This document shows, one piece after another, positions 22,427 through 31,510 of a stretch of 64,000 bases of DNA. The notes beneath the pieces were generated by a model that was not told the DNA's origin, did not search any database, and worked only from the letters and a program-made list of their open reading frames with translations. Positions within the stretch are counted from its first letter, which is position 1. Every line of letters starts with the position of its first letter. The position numbers and the translations under genes are program-made. Source of the DNA: Curtobacterium luteum (GTDB taxonomy: Bacteria; Actinomycetota; Actinomycetes; Actinomycetales; Microbacteriaceae); contig NZ_BMOI01000003.1 of NCBI RefSeq assembly GCF_014646995.1, positions 62,001 through 126,000 on the forward strand, in the 5' to 3' direction.

Positions 22427-23082
22427 CGCCGAGGCAGACCTGGTCCGCGCCCTGGGCCGACCGGGTGCCGGCGTCGGTGGGGACGGCCTTGCCCTGGTTC
22501 GCCGCGGTGGCCCGCACGACGAAGCAGGAGTCGGCGTCGTACAGGCCGCCCGACGCCGGCAGCCAGACCTCGGTGCCGCGGGCCTGCCCGGTGACGTCGA
22601 CGGGCTTCGTGCCGGGTTCGACGACGTACACCGACCAGGCGACGTCCGGCCCGCTCCAGGACACGTGGACGTTGCCGGACCCCTGCTCCACGGCGAGGTC
22701 CCGCACCGCCGGCGGTCCCTCCGCGGTGACGGCGTGCACGATCATCACGACGGCCACCACCACGGCGACGAACGCCAGGGCCGCGGAGACGATGAACGCC
22801 GGGGTGCTTCCAGAGCGGCCGGCGGGTGGTCTCGGTGCGCTCGAGCTCGGGCAGGACCCCGATGTCGGACCCCATCGCGCGCTTCGGCGCCGTCGCGGGG
22901 ACGCCCCACTGCTCGTAGAGGGCGGGCTGCCCAGGGTCCCAGCCGAGTCGGGCTCCGGAGCCGCGGTCGCCGTGGTGTTCCGGCGCGGGCGCCGACGGCA
23001 CGGCGGGGACGGACGGGACGTCGGGGACCCGCGGGGCGCCGGGGCCGTCCGACACGGCGGGACGCGACGACGTCGTGCTCAT
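22416..23082 (-). pseudogene. Single-pass FN3-like membrane protein, split by a 1-bp frameshift
   Basis: The N-terminal half (ATG 23082, GGGAGGA upstream) reads to ...TTRRPLWKHP. The second half (AFIVSAALAFVAVVVAVVMIVHAV, one TM, then an FN3-like domain ending at 22416) is in another frame. Removing one G from the GGGG run at 22801-22804 joins them into a continuous 221-residue protein across the RPLWK/TM junction. Expected layout: about 95 cytoplasmic Pro-rich residues, one TM and about 100 extracytoplasmic residues with two Cys. Either a real frameshift, a slippage site or a sequencing error. Confidence 0.75.
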
Positions 23083-23126
23083 GCGGCGATCCTCCCCGTG
23101 GACGGTGCGCCGCCTATCATAAGGGC
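23083..23126. promoter_or_regulatory. Divergent promoter of the secretion locus
   Basis: A 44-bp spacer separates the two divergent arms. On the plus strand TATCAT (23115-23120) sits 6 nt before the GTG start, the pattern of a leaderless transcript. On the minus strand the FN3-like gene has a clear GGGAGGA ribosome site. Confidence 0.55.
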
Positions 23127-24350
23127 GTGTTCCGGGGGCAGCAGGAAGCAGGCGGTCGGGGGCGGCTCCGCGTCGTGGCCGGCTCGGCGCTGCTGCTCGC
23201 CCTGGCGCTGGTGGTCCCGCAGGCACTGCCGGGAGGCACGGCCGCCCCCGCCGTCGCGGCCTCCGTCCGGCAGGCGGCCGGCTCCGGCACGACGACCGGG
23301 CAGACGGGCGGGTCCGGAGCGGGTGGGCAGACGGGGTCCGACCCCGTGCGCATCGCCGTGCCGTACGTCGGCACGGCCGAGGTCCCGCTCGGGGACGGCT
23401 GGGCGATCGTCGACTGCGGGCGTGTGAACGTCCCCACGGGCGTCGGCGCCACGTGCACCAGCGACTCGCTGACCCTCACGTCGAAGGGCTACCGGCCCGA
23501 CTTCGGGACGGTGGCGATGACCGTCCCCGAGCGGAACGGGTCGCTCGACCTCGACGTCACCCACCTCGTCTCGCTCGCGCCCCCGACGCCGCCCACGGTC
23601 GCCGAGCAGACGTACGACTACCCCTTCGAGGAGGGCACGACCGCCTCGGTCCCGTACAGCGACCTCGGCGTCCGGTGCGACGGGTGCGCCGCCGGACCGC
23701 GGACGCGGGTCGTGTCCGCGAAACCTGCCGGGGTCGTCGCCACCGTGACGAGCACGGGACTGGTCGTCCGGCCGCCGGCGTCGTGGACCGGGACCACGTC
23801 GGTCCGGCTCCGGGTCACCGACGACCAGGGGCAGCGCAGCTCGGCGACCGTCCGGGTCGTGTTCGTCGCGGCGGGCACGAGCGACCCCCTCGCCCAGGAC
23901 ACCGTGCGACGGCTCGGCCGGGACGGCGTGCTCCGCATCGACCTGGCTGACCTGGCCACCGCCCGGGAGGGCCGCGTCCGGTTCTCCGACTGCGGGTCCG
24001 CGGTCGCCGGCACCGTCGTGTGCACGGATGCGGGCGTCGCGACCTACCGTCCCTCGGGTTCGATGACCCGTGCGGACCAGTTCTCGTTCCACGTCCGCAC
24101 CGACTCGGGCGACCAGGCCACCGGCACCGTGACCGTGCTGCCCCGCTCGGGGAGCCGCACGGCGGCGACCGCGACCGAGACCGGCGTCCGCTACCCGGCC
24201 ACGGGCCTCCAGACCGGGCTCGGCACCCCCAGCGCGCACAGCGTCGTCGCGACGCTGCCGTCCGAGGACGACGCCGCGGCCACCGACCGCGCCGGTCTCC
24301 TCACATCCCTCCTCCCCGCACTCGACCGCATCACGGAAGGCAGCCGATGA
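23127..24350 (+). CDS. Exported Ig-like domain protein, coupled to EccC/EssC
   Basis: 407 residues from GTG 23127. A basic N-terminus and one hydrophobic segment (about 15-40) form a signal anchor or signal peptide. A Gly/Thr/Gln-rich linker then leads to beta-rich segments (about 85-345) with pairs of Cys (e.g. CGRVNVPTGVGATC, CDGCAAG, CGSAVAGTVVC) and phrases typical of tandem Ig-like domains (WTGTTSVRLRVTDDQGQRSSATVRV). It shares ATGA with the ATPase gene, so it is likely a structural envelope part of the secretion machine. No enzymatic motif seen. Confidence 0.7.
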   Translation: MFRGQQEAGGRGRLRVVAGSALLLALALVVPQALPGGTAAPAVAASVRQAAGSGTTTGQTGGSGAGGQTGSDPVRIAVPYVGTAEVPLGDGWAIVDCGRVNVPTGVGATCTSDSLTLTSKGYRPDFGTVAMTVPERNGSLDLDVTHLVSLAPPTPPTVAEQTYDYPFEEGTTASVPYSDLGVRCDGCAAGPRTRVVSAKPAGVVATVTSTGLVVRPPASWTGTTSVRLRVTDDQGQRSSATVRVVFVAAGTSDPLAQDTVRRLGRDGVLRIDLADLATAREGRVRFSDCGSAVAGTVVCTDAGVATYRPSGSMTRADQFSFHVRTDSGDQATGTVTVLPRSGSRTAATATETGVRYPATGLQTGLGTPSAHSVVATLPSEDDAAATDRAGLLTSLLPALDRITEGSR

Positions 24351-27300
24351 CGCTCCGCCTGAGCCTGCAGGACCCGACCAGACGGAGCGCCGACGCGACC
24401 TTCGTCGTCGACGCGACCGACGTGACGAGCGTCGCCGAGGTCGCCGCCGGGCTCGGGGTGGACGCCGCCGCGATCGCCCCCGGCGCCGACCCGGGCGCGG
24501 CGCTCGCCGAGGTCGGCATCCTCAACGGCTCGACGCTGCCGGTGCGGGCGCCGAGCGACCTCCCGCCGGGGAGGCCACGCCTCGAGGTCGTCGGCGGGCC
24601 GTTCTCCGGGGAGACCGTGCCGCTGCCCCTGGACGGTCCGCTGCGGATCGGGAGCTCGGGCGCGATGGAACTCTGCGTGGCCGACCCCTGGCTCCGTCCG
24701 CACCACGCGACGATCTCGCTCGACCACGGCGACCCGGCCGCCACACCGTCCGGAGCCGTCCCCGTCGGCGCGGGCCCCCTGCGCGCCGTGCTCACCGTCA
24801 TCGACGACGCCTCCGGGGTCGCCGTCAACGGTCGTGACGTCACCGGCAGCACGGACATCGTCCCCGCGGACGTCGTGCAGATCGGCAGCTCGGTGTTCCG
24901 GATCGGCATCGAGCCGTACCCGGACGCGGACCTGGCGCAGGACGAGGTCGGCATGCGGGGGTTCAACCGGACCTCGCGGATCATGCCCCCGGCGACGCCG
25001 CCGACCGTGGTGCTCCCCGGCGACCAGCCCGACGACGTCGACAAGACCCCCATGCCCTGGCTGTCCGCCGTGATCCCGGTGGTGCTCGGCGTCACGATGG
25101 CGATCGTCTTCGCCCGCCCGATCATGCTCATGATGGCCGCCGCCTCGCCGGTGATGGTCGTCGGGACCTTCCTCACGCAGCGGTCCCGCGCGAAGAAGAA
25201 GGGCATCAAGACCTTCGAGGAGTGGCGGCAGGACATCGCCGACACCCGCGTCCGGATCGCCGGGCTCGTCAAGGAGCAGCGGCTCGACTCCTGGTACCGC
25301 AGCGTCGACCCCGTGGTGGTGCGCGACATCGCCACGCGGCCGCTCGCCCGGCTGTGGGAGCGACGGAAGCGGGACGCCGACGCGCTGCACGTCCGGGTCG
25401 GGGTGGCCGAGGTGCCGCTCGCCGCGAACTTCCAGGGCGGCTCGTCCCGCCACACCGGCGCCCACCACGTCGGGGTCGCGCCGGCCCCCGTCTCGGTCGA
25501 CCTCGGTGCCGGTGTGGTCGGGGTCGCCGGTCCCGCCGACGTGACCCGCGCGCTCGTCCGCTCGATGCTCGCGGCGGTCGCGGCGCTGCGCTCCCCGCGC
25601 GACACCCGGATCGTCGTGGTGTGCGGCGACGACGCGGCGCCGGAGTGGGCGTGGACGCAGTGGCTGCCCCAGACGCAACAGGCCGAGGACGGCGCGCTCG
25701 CGCTGATCGGCAACACCGACGACTCCCGGCGTGAGCGCCTCCGCGACCTCGCCGCACTCGTGCAGGTGCGCAGCCGCGCTGGTTCCGCGGTGAGCGCCGG
25801 CGACTTCGACACCGACGTCGTGGTGGTCGTCGACGGCGCCCGCGACTACCGCACGCTCCCCGGGATGGTCCAGGTGCTCGAGCAGGGCGCGCGGGTCGGC
25901 GTCCACGTCGTCGCCCTCGACACGGACCGGGCCCGGTTGCCCGAGGAGTCGCGCACCGTGATCGCCGTCGACCACGACGACCGCTCGCTCGCACGGCTCG
26001 AGTCGGACGCCGCGTACCACGCGTCCGTGCTGCTCGACGGGCTCTCCGTGCCGACCGCCGAGCGCATCGCCCGCAGCCTCTGCTCCATCCGCCACGTCTC
26101 GGGCGTCGGCGACGAGGGCATGCTGCCGACGAGCGTCCGGTACGTCGACCTCCTCGGCGTCGACCTCGACGACCCCGCGCCGATCGTCGCCCGCTGGCAG
26201 CGCGCACCGCGTCGGACGCACGTCGTGGTCGGCGCGAGCGCGGACGGGGAGTTCGCGATCGACATCGCCGCGGACGGCCCACACGCCCTCGTCGCCGGCA
26301 CCACGGGTTCCGGCAAGTCCGAGTTCCTGCAGGCGCTCGTGGTGTCGCTCGCCATGGCCAACCGGCCGGACGCGCTCAACTTCGTCCTCGTCGACTACAA
26401 GGGCGCGTCGGCGTTCGCGGACTGTTCGCGCCTGCCGCACACGGTCGGCATGGTGACGAACCTCGACGCCCGCGAGACCGAGCGCGCCCTCACCTCGCTC
26501 GACGCCGAGCTGAAGCGCCGGGAGACCGCACTCCGCGTCCCGGAGCTGAACGTGAAGGACGTCGACGCCGCCTGGGCGAAGGACCCCGACGCCGCCGCGC
26601 GGAACGGGCTCGCGCGACTGATGATCGTGATCGACGAGTTCGCCGAGCTGAAGACCGAGCACCCGGACTTCATCGACGGCCTCGTCCGCATCGCCCGCGT
26701 CGGCCGGTCCCTCGGCGTGCACCTCGTGCTCGCGACGCAGCGGCCGAGCGGCGTCATCACGCCCGAGATGCAGTCGAACATCAACCTCCGCGTCGCGCTC
26801 CGCGTCACCGACCGCGCCGACTCCACGGACGTGCTCGGTTCCCCCGAAGCCGCGCTCATCAGCCAGTCGACGCCCGGTCGCGGGTTCGTCCGGGCCGGGC
26901 TCGGTGCGCTGCCGAGCGGGTTCCAGACCGCGCGCGTCGCCGGCATCCGACAGGGCGTGCAGCGGGTCCAGCGGCAGCTGCCGAAGGTCGCCGCGGTCGA
27001 CTGGGAGGGCCTGGCCTACCCGCCGCGGTTCCCGGTGAAGCGGCACGCGGCGGCTCCGGTCGACCACGACGACACCGACCTCCGGGCACTCGTCGACGTC
27101 GTCACCCGCGCCACCGAGGCGATGGGCATCCCGAAGAACGCCTCACCGTGGCTGATGCCGCTCCCCGCGCTGCTCCCGCTGACGCAGGTGGCCGGCGGCA
27201 CCGGGGCGCCGACGACGATCACGCTCGGCATCGAGGACGTGCCGGGGCAGCAGACCCAGCGGCCGCTCGTGTGGGACCTCGAGGCCGGCACGCACCTGCT

Positions 27301-28765
27301 GTTCCTCGGCGCGGCCCTCTCCGGTCGCACCACCGCGCTCCGCACCGTGCTCGCGCAGGCCGTGGAGCGCATGAGCCCCGCCGACCTGCACCTCTACGTC
27401 ATCGACCACGGCAACGGCGGGCTCCTGCCGCTCGCGCAGGCACCGCACACCGGCGCGGTCGTCACGCCGCTCGAGCCCTCCCGGCTGCCGCGGCTCATGG
27501 ACCGCCTCGTCGCCGAGCTCGCACGCCGCCAGGCCGTGCTGTCCCAGGCCGCCGTCGGCACCATCGTCGAGCAGCGTCGTACGGCAGCGTCCGACGCCGA
27601 CCGGTTGCCGTACATCGTCGTCGGGGTCGACGGCTGGGACCGTGCCACGAGCTCGATGCAGCCCGAGGACCTCCTGCCGATCCGCGACCAGATGACCCGG
27701 GCCCTCCGCGAGGGCCCCGCGGCCGGTATCCGCGTCGCCGTCACCGGCGACCGGACCGTCTCGTCCGACAAGATCGCCGGGTTCATCAGCGAGCAGTACG
27801 TGCTGCCGATGCGCGACACGAACGACTACCGGAGCGCCGGGGTCATGGTCCGCGAGCTCCCCGAGAGCGTCCCCGCCGGCCGGGTGTTCTTCGGGCCGAC
27901 CGTCCGCGAGGCCCAGCTCGCCGTCCTCGGGCAGGACGCCTCCGCCGAGGCGCAGACCGCCGCCCTCCGCGGCACGGTCGAGACCGCACGCGTCCGCTGG
28001 ACGGAGCAGACCGACAGCACGGACGCCACGGACGCCGCGGACACCACCGACGCCCGAGGCACCGCCGGTCCCCGCCCGTTCCGCGTCGACGCGCTCCCAC
28101 CCCGCATCTCCCTCGCCGACTCGCAGGACCTCCCGGTCGCGGCCCGCTCGAACCCGACCGGGCCGACGATCGGCGTCGGCGGCGACGAACTCGCCCGGAT
28201 CACCCTCGACTGGCCGGCGGCCGGCGGGTTCCAGGTCGTCGGCGAGCGCGGCACCGGGCGCTCCACCGTGCTCACCGCGATCGCGCACCAGCTCGTCTGG
28301 ACCGGCGCACCCGTCATCGCCGTCGCCACGAAGGACTCGGTGTTCACGGCCTGGGCACGCGAGGTCGGCGTGCCGCTCCTCGCCGACCCGATGGGCTTCA
28401 TGGACCTCGCCCCGGCGCTCGGCCGGTACGACGACCCCTCCGGACCCGTCACCGTGCTCGTCGACGACGCGGAGCTCGTGGCGAACACCCCGCTCGAGAA
28501 CTCCCTCATGGGCGAGAAGGCGCGGTTCGTGTTCGTCGTCGCGACCAACCCGGACGCCGCCGCGAAGACCTTCTCCGGGCCGTACGGCGAGGTCCGGCGC
28601 ACCCAGGAGGGCCTGCTGCTCTCCCCGACGAGCGCCCTGATGGGCACGCAGCTCTTCGGCCAGAAGGTGCCGAAGTGGATGGTCGGCCGCCAGCCCGCCG
28701 GCGGCGGCGCGCTGCACCGTCGCGGCGAGTGGACGCAGGTGCAGGTGCCCGACCCGGCCGCCTGA
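24347..28765 (+). CDS. eccC: Type VII secretion FHA-FtsK/SpoIIIE ATPase (EccC/EssC-like)
   Basis: 1472 residues, one chain. Residues 1-70 look ubiquitin-like (YukD-type). An FHA-like domain follows (about 78-190: RIGSS, LRPHHA, VNGR, DVVQIGSSVFRIG), then a TM pair (about 236-285) and three FtsK/SpoIIIE ATPase domains. Domain 1 is intact: Walker A GTTGSGKS at 651-658 and Walker B LMIVIDEF. Domains 2 and 3 have GAALSGRT (988-995) and GERGTGRS (1299-1306), with Arg replacing the P-loop Lys. The motor recruits WXG100 substrates. The N-terminal FHA is an EssC (T7SSb) trait rather than classical EccC. Confidence 0.93.
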   Translation: MTLRLSLQDPTRRSADATFVVDATDVTSVAEVAAGLGVDAAAIAPGADPGAALAEVGILNGSTLPVRAPSDLPPGRPRLEVVGGPFSGETVPLPLDGPLRIGSSGAMELCVADPWLRPHHATISLDHGDPAATPSGAVPVGAGPLRAVLTVIDDASGVAVNGRDVTGSTDIVPADVVQIGSSVFRIGIEPYPDADLAQDEVGMRGFNRTSRIMPPATPPTVVLPGDQPDDVDKTPMPWLSAVIPVVLGVTMAIVFARPIMLMMAAASPVMVVGTFLTQRSRAKKKGIKTFEEWRQDIADTRVRIAGLVKEQRLDSWYRSVDPVVVRDIATRPLARLWERRKRDADALHVRVGVAEVPLAANFQGGSSRHTGAHHVGVAPAPVSVDLGAGVVGVAGPADVTRALVRSMLAAVAALRSPRDTRIVVVCGDDAAPEWAWTQWLPQTQQAEDGALALIGNTDDSRRERLRDLAALVQVRSRAGSAVSAGDFDTDVVVVVDGARDYRTLPGMVQVLEQGARVGVHVVALDTDRARLPEESRTVIAVDHDDRSLARLESDAAYHASVLLDGLSVPTAERIARSLCSIRHVSGVGDEGMLPTSVRYVDLLGVDLDDPAPIVARWQRAPRRTHVVVGASADGEFAIDIAADGPHALVAGTTGSGKSEFLQALVVSLAMANRPDALNFVLVDYKGASAFADCSRLPHTVGMVTNLDARETERALTSLDAELKRRETALRVPELNVKDVDAAWAKDPDAAARNGLARLMIVIDEFAELKTEHPDFIDGLVRIARVGRSLGVHLVLATQRPSGVITPEMQSNINLRVALRVTDRADSTDVLGSPEAALISQSTPGRGFVRAGLGALPSGFQTARVAGIRQGVQRVQRQLPKVAAVDWEGLAYPPRFPVKRHAAAPVDHDDTDLRALVDVVTRATEAMGIPKNASPWLMPLPALLPLTQVAGGTGAPTTITLGIEDVPGQQTQRPLVWDLEAGTHLLFLGAALSGRTTALRTVLAQAVERMSPADLHLYVIDHGNGGLLPLAQAPHTGAVVTPLEPSRLPRLMDRLVAELARRQAVLSQAAVGTIVEQRRTAASDADRLPYIVVGVDGWDRATSSMQPEDLLPIRDQMTRALREGPAAGIRVAVTGDRTVSSDKIAGFISEQYVLPMRDTNDYRSAGVMVRELPESVPAGRVFFGPTVREAQLAVLGQDASAEAQTAALRGTVETARVRWTEQTDSTDATDAADTTDARGTAGPRPFRVDALPPRISLADSQDLPVAARSNPTGPTIGVGGDELARITLDWPAAGGFQVVGERGTGRSTVLTAIAHQLVWTGAPVIAVATKDSVFTAWAREVGVPLLADPMGFMDLAPALGRYDDPSGPVTVLVDDAELVANTPLENSLMGEKARFVFVVATNPDAAAKTFSGPYGEVRRTQEGLLLSPTSALMGTQLFGQKVPKWMVGRQPAGGGALHRRGEWTQVQVPDPAA

Positions 28766-28825
28766 CGGACGGTGGCCGGGAGCACGCGGTGATCCGGGCC
28801 TCCCGGGCCACGTAGGGTGGTCCGC

Positions 28826-29386
28826 ATGGCTGCACGCTGCTCGTACTGCGGGGCCGAGCTGCGCCCGAACAGCATGTTCTGCCTGGCCTGCGGCCAGCTC
28901 GCCACGGGTGGTCGGCGCTCGACGCCGGTCGCCGTCGGCGACACCGCGGACGTCCCGCCGCAGCCCTCCGCGTCGGTCCCGCCACCGCCCGCCCGTCCCG
29001 GCCCCGCTCCCGCGACCGGCCTGGAGGCACGGCGCGCGCCCATCACGCCGGCCCCGTCCGGCGCCCTCCCGCAGCTGGTCTTCACCACCGGGCAGACGCT
29101 CCTCGTCGAGGAGGGCACGGTCCTGGTCGGCCGTCGTCCCGACGAGATCGCGGCCCGCGAGGGTGCCCGTGCCTTCGCGGTCGACGACCCGGACCGGTCG
29201 ATGTCGCGCGTGCACGCGGCGCTGCAGTTCGGGCCCGACGGGCTGCGCGTCGTGGACCGGGGGTCCGGGAACGGCACCGTGCTCCGCCGTGGTGACCGGG
29301 AGGACCGGTGCCCGGAGGGGCTCGCCGTCGAGCTCGTGCCGGGGGACGAGCTGTGGTTCGGGTCGGTGGGGGCGCGGGTGCGGTGA
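28826..29386 (+). CDS. Zinc-ribbon plus FHA domain protein
   Basis: 186 residues from ATG 28826; -10-like TAGGGT lies 7 nt upstream. An N-terminal zinc ribbon (C5, C8, C19, C22) is followed by a Pro-rich linker and a canonical FHA domain (VLVGRRPDE, SMSRVHAAL, DRGSGNGTVL). FHA domains bind phosphothreonine peptides, suggesting that this locus is regulated by a Ser/Thr kinase that is not in the window. Located between the ATPase and the two membrane proteins. Confidence 0.88.
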   Translation: MAARCSYCGAELRPNSMFCLACGQLATGGRRSTPVAVGDTADVPPQPSASVPPPPARPGPAPATGLEARRAPITPAPSGALPQLVFTTGQTLLVEEGTVLVGRRPDEIAAREGARAFAVDDPDRSMSRVHAALQFGPDGLRVVDRGSGNGTVLRRGDREDRCPEGLAVELVPGDELWFGSVGARVR

Positions 29387-29402
29387 CGGGGTCGGTGGGA
29401 TC

Positions 29403-30203
29403 GTGATTCTGGACGACGCGACGCGGGACAGCTGGCGGGCCTTCTTCGCGCAGGACGGACGCTTCGAGGTCCGGTACGACGCCGAGCGCTTCCGTCGCAT
29501 CGCGGCGAAGAACCTCCGCGACGGTGTGCTGCTGCTGGTCGTCGTCACGGCTGTCCTCGTCGCCGCCGTCGCCTGGGGCCGCACCGGACCGATCGTCCTC
29601 GCTGCGCTGCTCTTCGTCGTCGGTGCGATCCTCGGCATCGTGCTCCTCCGGCGTCGCCTCGCCCTGCTCCGTCCCGCGGGAGGCCAGCCGGGGCTGCTGC
29701 TCGGCGTGTCCAACATCGGGCTCCACACCCCGCTCGTGCCGCTCGTCGACTGGTCGGAGGTCCGTGCGGTGTTCGCGGTGGACGAGTCGGCGCGGACTGC
29801 TCGGCGTCTGGCACGGCCGGGTCTGGCGGGGACGGCTGCGCGGTGGGCTGCCGGGAACGGCGGGGCCACGCGCCACCTGTGGTTCCTGCTCGAGGACGCT
29901 CCCGCGCTGCGCTCGCGTGTCGTCGACCAGCGCTGGGTGCGGGGCTTCGAGACCTTCCCGAACGTGGACGGTCCCGCGTTCGCGCAGTACGTCCTCGACC
30001 TCGACACGGTCCTCTCGCCGCGCGACACGGACCGGATCACGGCAGCGGTCCTGGTCCAGGCACAGGCTCGCGGCATCCACGCGGTCGAGTCGTCCGGCGC
30101 TGCCGACTTCGCGGAGTACGCGAGCCTGCTCAGCGGCGTGGCCGTCGACGGGGTCGTGCCGGACCGGCCGACGAGCACCACCGGCAACCCGTTCAGGTCC
30201 TGA
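29403..30203 (+). CDS. Two-TM membrane protein with PH-like domain (paralogue A)
   Basis: 266 residues from GTG 29403, 16 nt after the FHA gene. A cytoplasmic start (about 35 residues) is followed by two TM segments (about 42-58 and 62-82) and a long soluble domain beginning GVSNIGLHTPLVPLVDWSEVRAVFAVDE. The next gene encodes a protein of the same architecture, with matching phrases at the same place (VSDAGVDVPLLGLVRWDEIPAVYTVYD). The family is not recognised by name. Both are probably membrane components or regulators of the secretion locus. Confidence 0.72.
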   Translation: MILDDATRDSWRAFFAQDGRFEVRYDAERFRRIAAKNLRDGVLLLVVVTAVLVAAVAWGRTGPIVLAALLFVVGAILGIVLLRRRLALLRPAGGQPGLLLGVSNIGLHTPLVPLVDWSEVRAVFAVDESARTARRLARPGLAGTAARWAAGNGGATRHLWFLLEDAPALRSRVVDQRWVRGFETFPNVDGPAFAQYVLDLDTVLSPRDTDRITAAVLVQAQARGIHAVESSGAADFAEYASLLSGVAVDGVVPDRPTSTTGNPFRS

Positions 30204-30276
30204 CCAGCTCTGCCTCGCGCTCGTCCCCCGCATGTAGGCTGCTGCGCGGATTCCGACGACGAGGGGCTGCGATCCG

Positions 30277-31050
30277 ATGAACGCGAACGAGCCGATGAAC
30301 CCGGGCGTGCCGGACGGCGGGGCGCCGACCGGGCTCGACCCGGTGACCGTGAAGCCCGATCCGGCGCGTTGGGCGTCCGTGGTCCGGCGTGAGCGACTCA
30401 CCCTGATCGGCACCGTGGTCGTCGTCGTCGCGCTCGAGGTCGTCACGAGCCTGCTCGGTCGGCTCGGGCCGATCATCATCGCGCACGGCGTCACGATCGT
30501 CGCAGCCTTCTACTTCTTCGCCGTCCTGCGGTTCCGGCGCAACCGCCTGGCGCAGACGCTGGGCGACCCGGACCGCGGCATCACCGTCTCCGACGCCGGG
30601 GTCGACGTCCCGCTGCTCGGGCTCGTGCGCTGGGACGAGATCCCCGCCGTGTACACCGTCTACGACCAGGCACGCGCCGACCGGTACGCGCAGTCCGGTG
30701 GGATCAAGGGCTTCGCCGAGCGGTGGACCCAGGCGGTCGGGTCGGCGAACCACTACCTCACGGTCGCGCTCCAGGACGGACCGGCGATGCGGCAGCGGGC
30801 ACGGCCACAGCAGTTCCGTCGCTGGGTGAAGCTCTGGGCACGGAGCGGTGCGCCGGACTTCGGAGCGATCCAGATCATCGGGGACGTCTACTACTCGGAC
30901 GCCGACGCGGACCGGCTGGACCGGGCGCTGCGGGCGCAGGCCACGCGGCGCGGGCTGCCGAACTCGCGATCGGCGACCATGCTCGACCAGGGGGAGTTCT
31001 TCCGGACCAACTCGGGGATCGCGGTCTTCGACGGCAAGACGGGGGTGTGA
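30277..31050 (+). CDS. Two-TM membrane protein with PH-like domain (paralogue B)
   Basis: 257 residues, ATG 30277 with GAGGGG upstream. Disordered N-terminus of about 38 residues, two TM segments (about 45-62 and 68-86), then a soluble domain parallel to that of the gene before it. Shared features are the strand-turn G[LV]..PL..LV.W.E, a central W.FLLED/YLTVALQD strand and a C-terminal helix (DADRLDRALRAQATRRGL versus DTDRITAAVLVQAQARGI). Tandem duplication with strong divergence is the simplest explanation. Confidence 0.72.
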   Translation: MNANEPMNPGVPDGGAPTGLDPVTVKPDPARWASVVRRERLTLIGTVVVVVALEVVTSLLGRLGPIIIAHGVTIVAAFYFFAVLRFRRNRLAQTLGDPDRGITVSDAGVDVPLLGLVRWDEIPAVYTVYDQARADRYAQSGGIKGFAERWTQAVGSANHYLTVALQDGPAMRQRARPQQFRRWVKLWARSGAPDFGAIQIIGDVYYSDADADRLDRALRAQATRRGLPNSRSATMLDQGEFFRTNSGIAVFDGKTGV

Positions 31051-31051
31051 G

Positions 31052-31381
31052 GTGACCGACATTGCCGCCGTCGAGTTCTGCAGCCGCTACCGCGGCCCCG
31101 TGATGGAGGTCCTCACCGGCGCCGTCGGTGCCCAGGGTGCGGACGGGTTCCGGCCGGTCAGCGCGGCAGTCGAGCGGCTCCGGGCGATCACCGAGGACGC
31201 GCGGGCGCTCGCGCTCGACGAGGGCCTCGCACGCTGGGTGGCGGCGGCACCGGTGTTCTTCGCCGAGGTCGACCGGGCGCTCGACGCCCAGGACGCCCGA
31301 GCGCTCTGGGCCGCGGTCACGCACCCCGAGCACGGCGTCGACCTCCTCGGTCGGGCATGCGCCGGACAACCGGGTTGGTGA
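31052..31381 (+). CDS. Small unknown protein of the secretion locus
   Basis: 109 residues from GTG 31052, 1 nt after the preceding stop, so co-transcribed and perhaps coupled. All-helical by appearance (Ala/Arg/Asp-rich), no TM segment, no signal, no recognised family. Its position between the membrane components and the WXG100 genes suggests a cytoplasmic accessory or chaperone-like role, but this is positional inference only. Confidence 0.6.
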   Translation: MTDIAAVEFCSRYRGPVMEVLTGAVGAQGADGFRPVSAAVERLRAITEDARALALDEGLARWVAAAPVFFAEVDRALDAQDARALWAAVTHPEHGVDLLGRACAGQPGW

Positions 31382-31402
31382 CGAATACTTTCGTTGCAGG
31401 GT

Positions 31403-31479
31403 GCAGCATCGGTTATGCTGCTCCGGTCGGCCCCCGGACGGGGGTGGGCACTCATCGGGGGGTAGGTCGATGATCGACC
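31403..31479 (+). promoter_or_regulatory. esx promoter, overlapping operator and leader palindromes
   Basis: TATGCT (31414-31419) looks like a -10 box about 92 nt before the first WXG100 start. It is embedded in the perfect inverted repeat GCAGCAT-cggtt-ATGCTGC (31403-31421), a candidate operator. Downstream in the leader are a CCCCCGGACGGGGG hairpin and GGTCGAT-G-ATCGACC (31465-31479). A matching -35 was not clear. Confidence 0.5.
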
Positions 31480-31510
31480 CCAGGGACACGTGTGTTTCTT
31501 GGAGGGAACC

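Noticed and set aside
22416-22763. Independent 115-residue protein starting inside the TM segment at 22763
   Set aside because: It would begin mid-helix without a ribosome site; joining it to the upstream frame by one base gives a complete and sensible protein.
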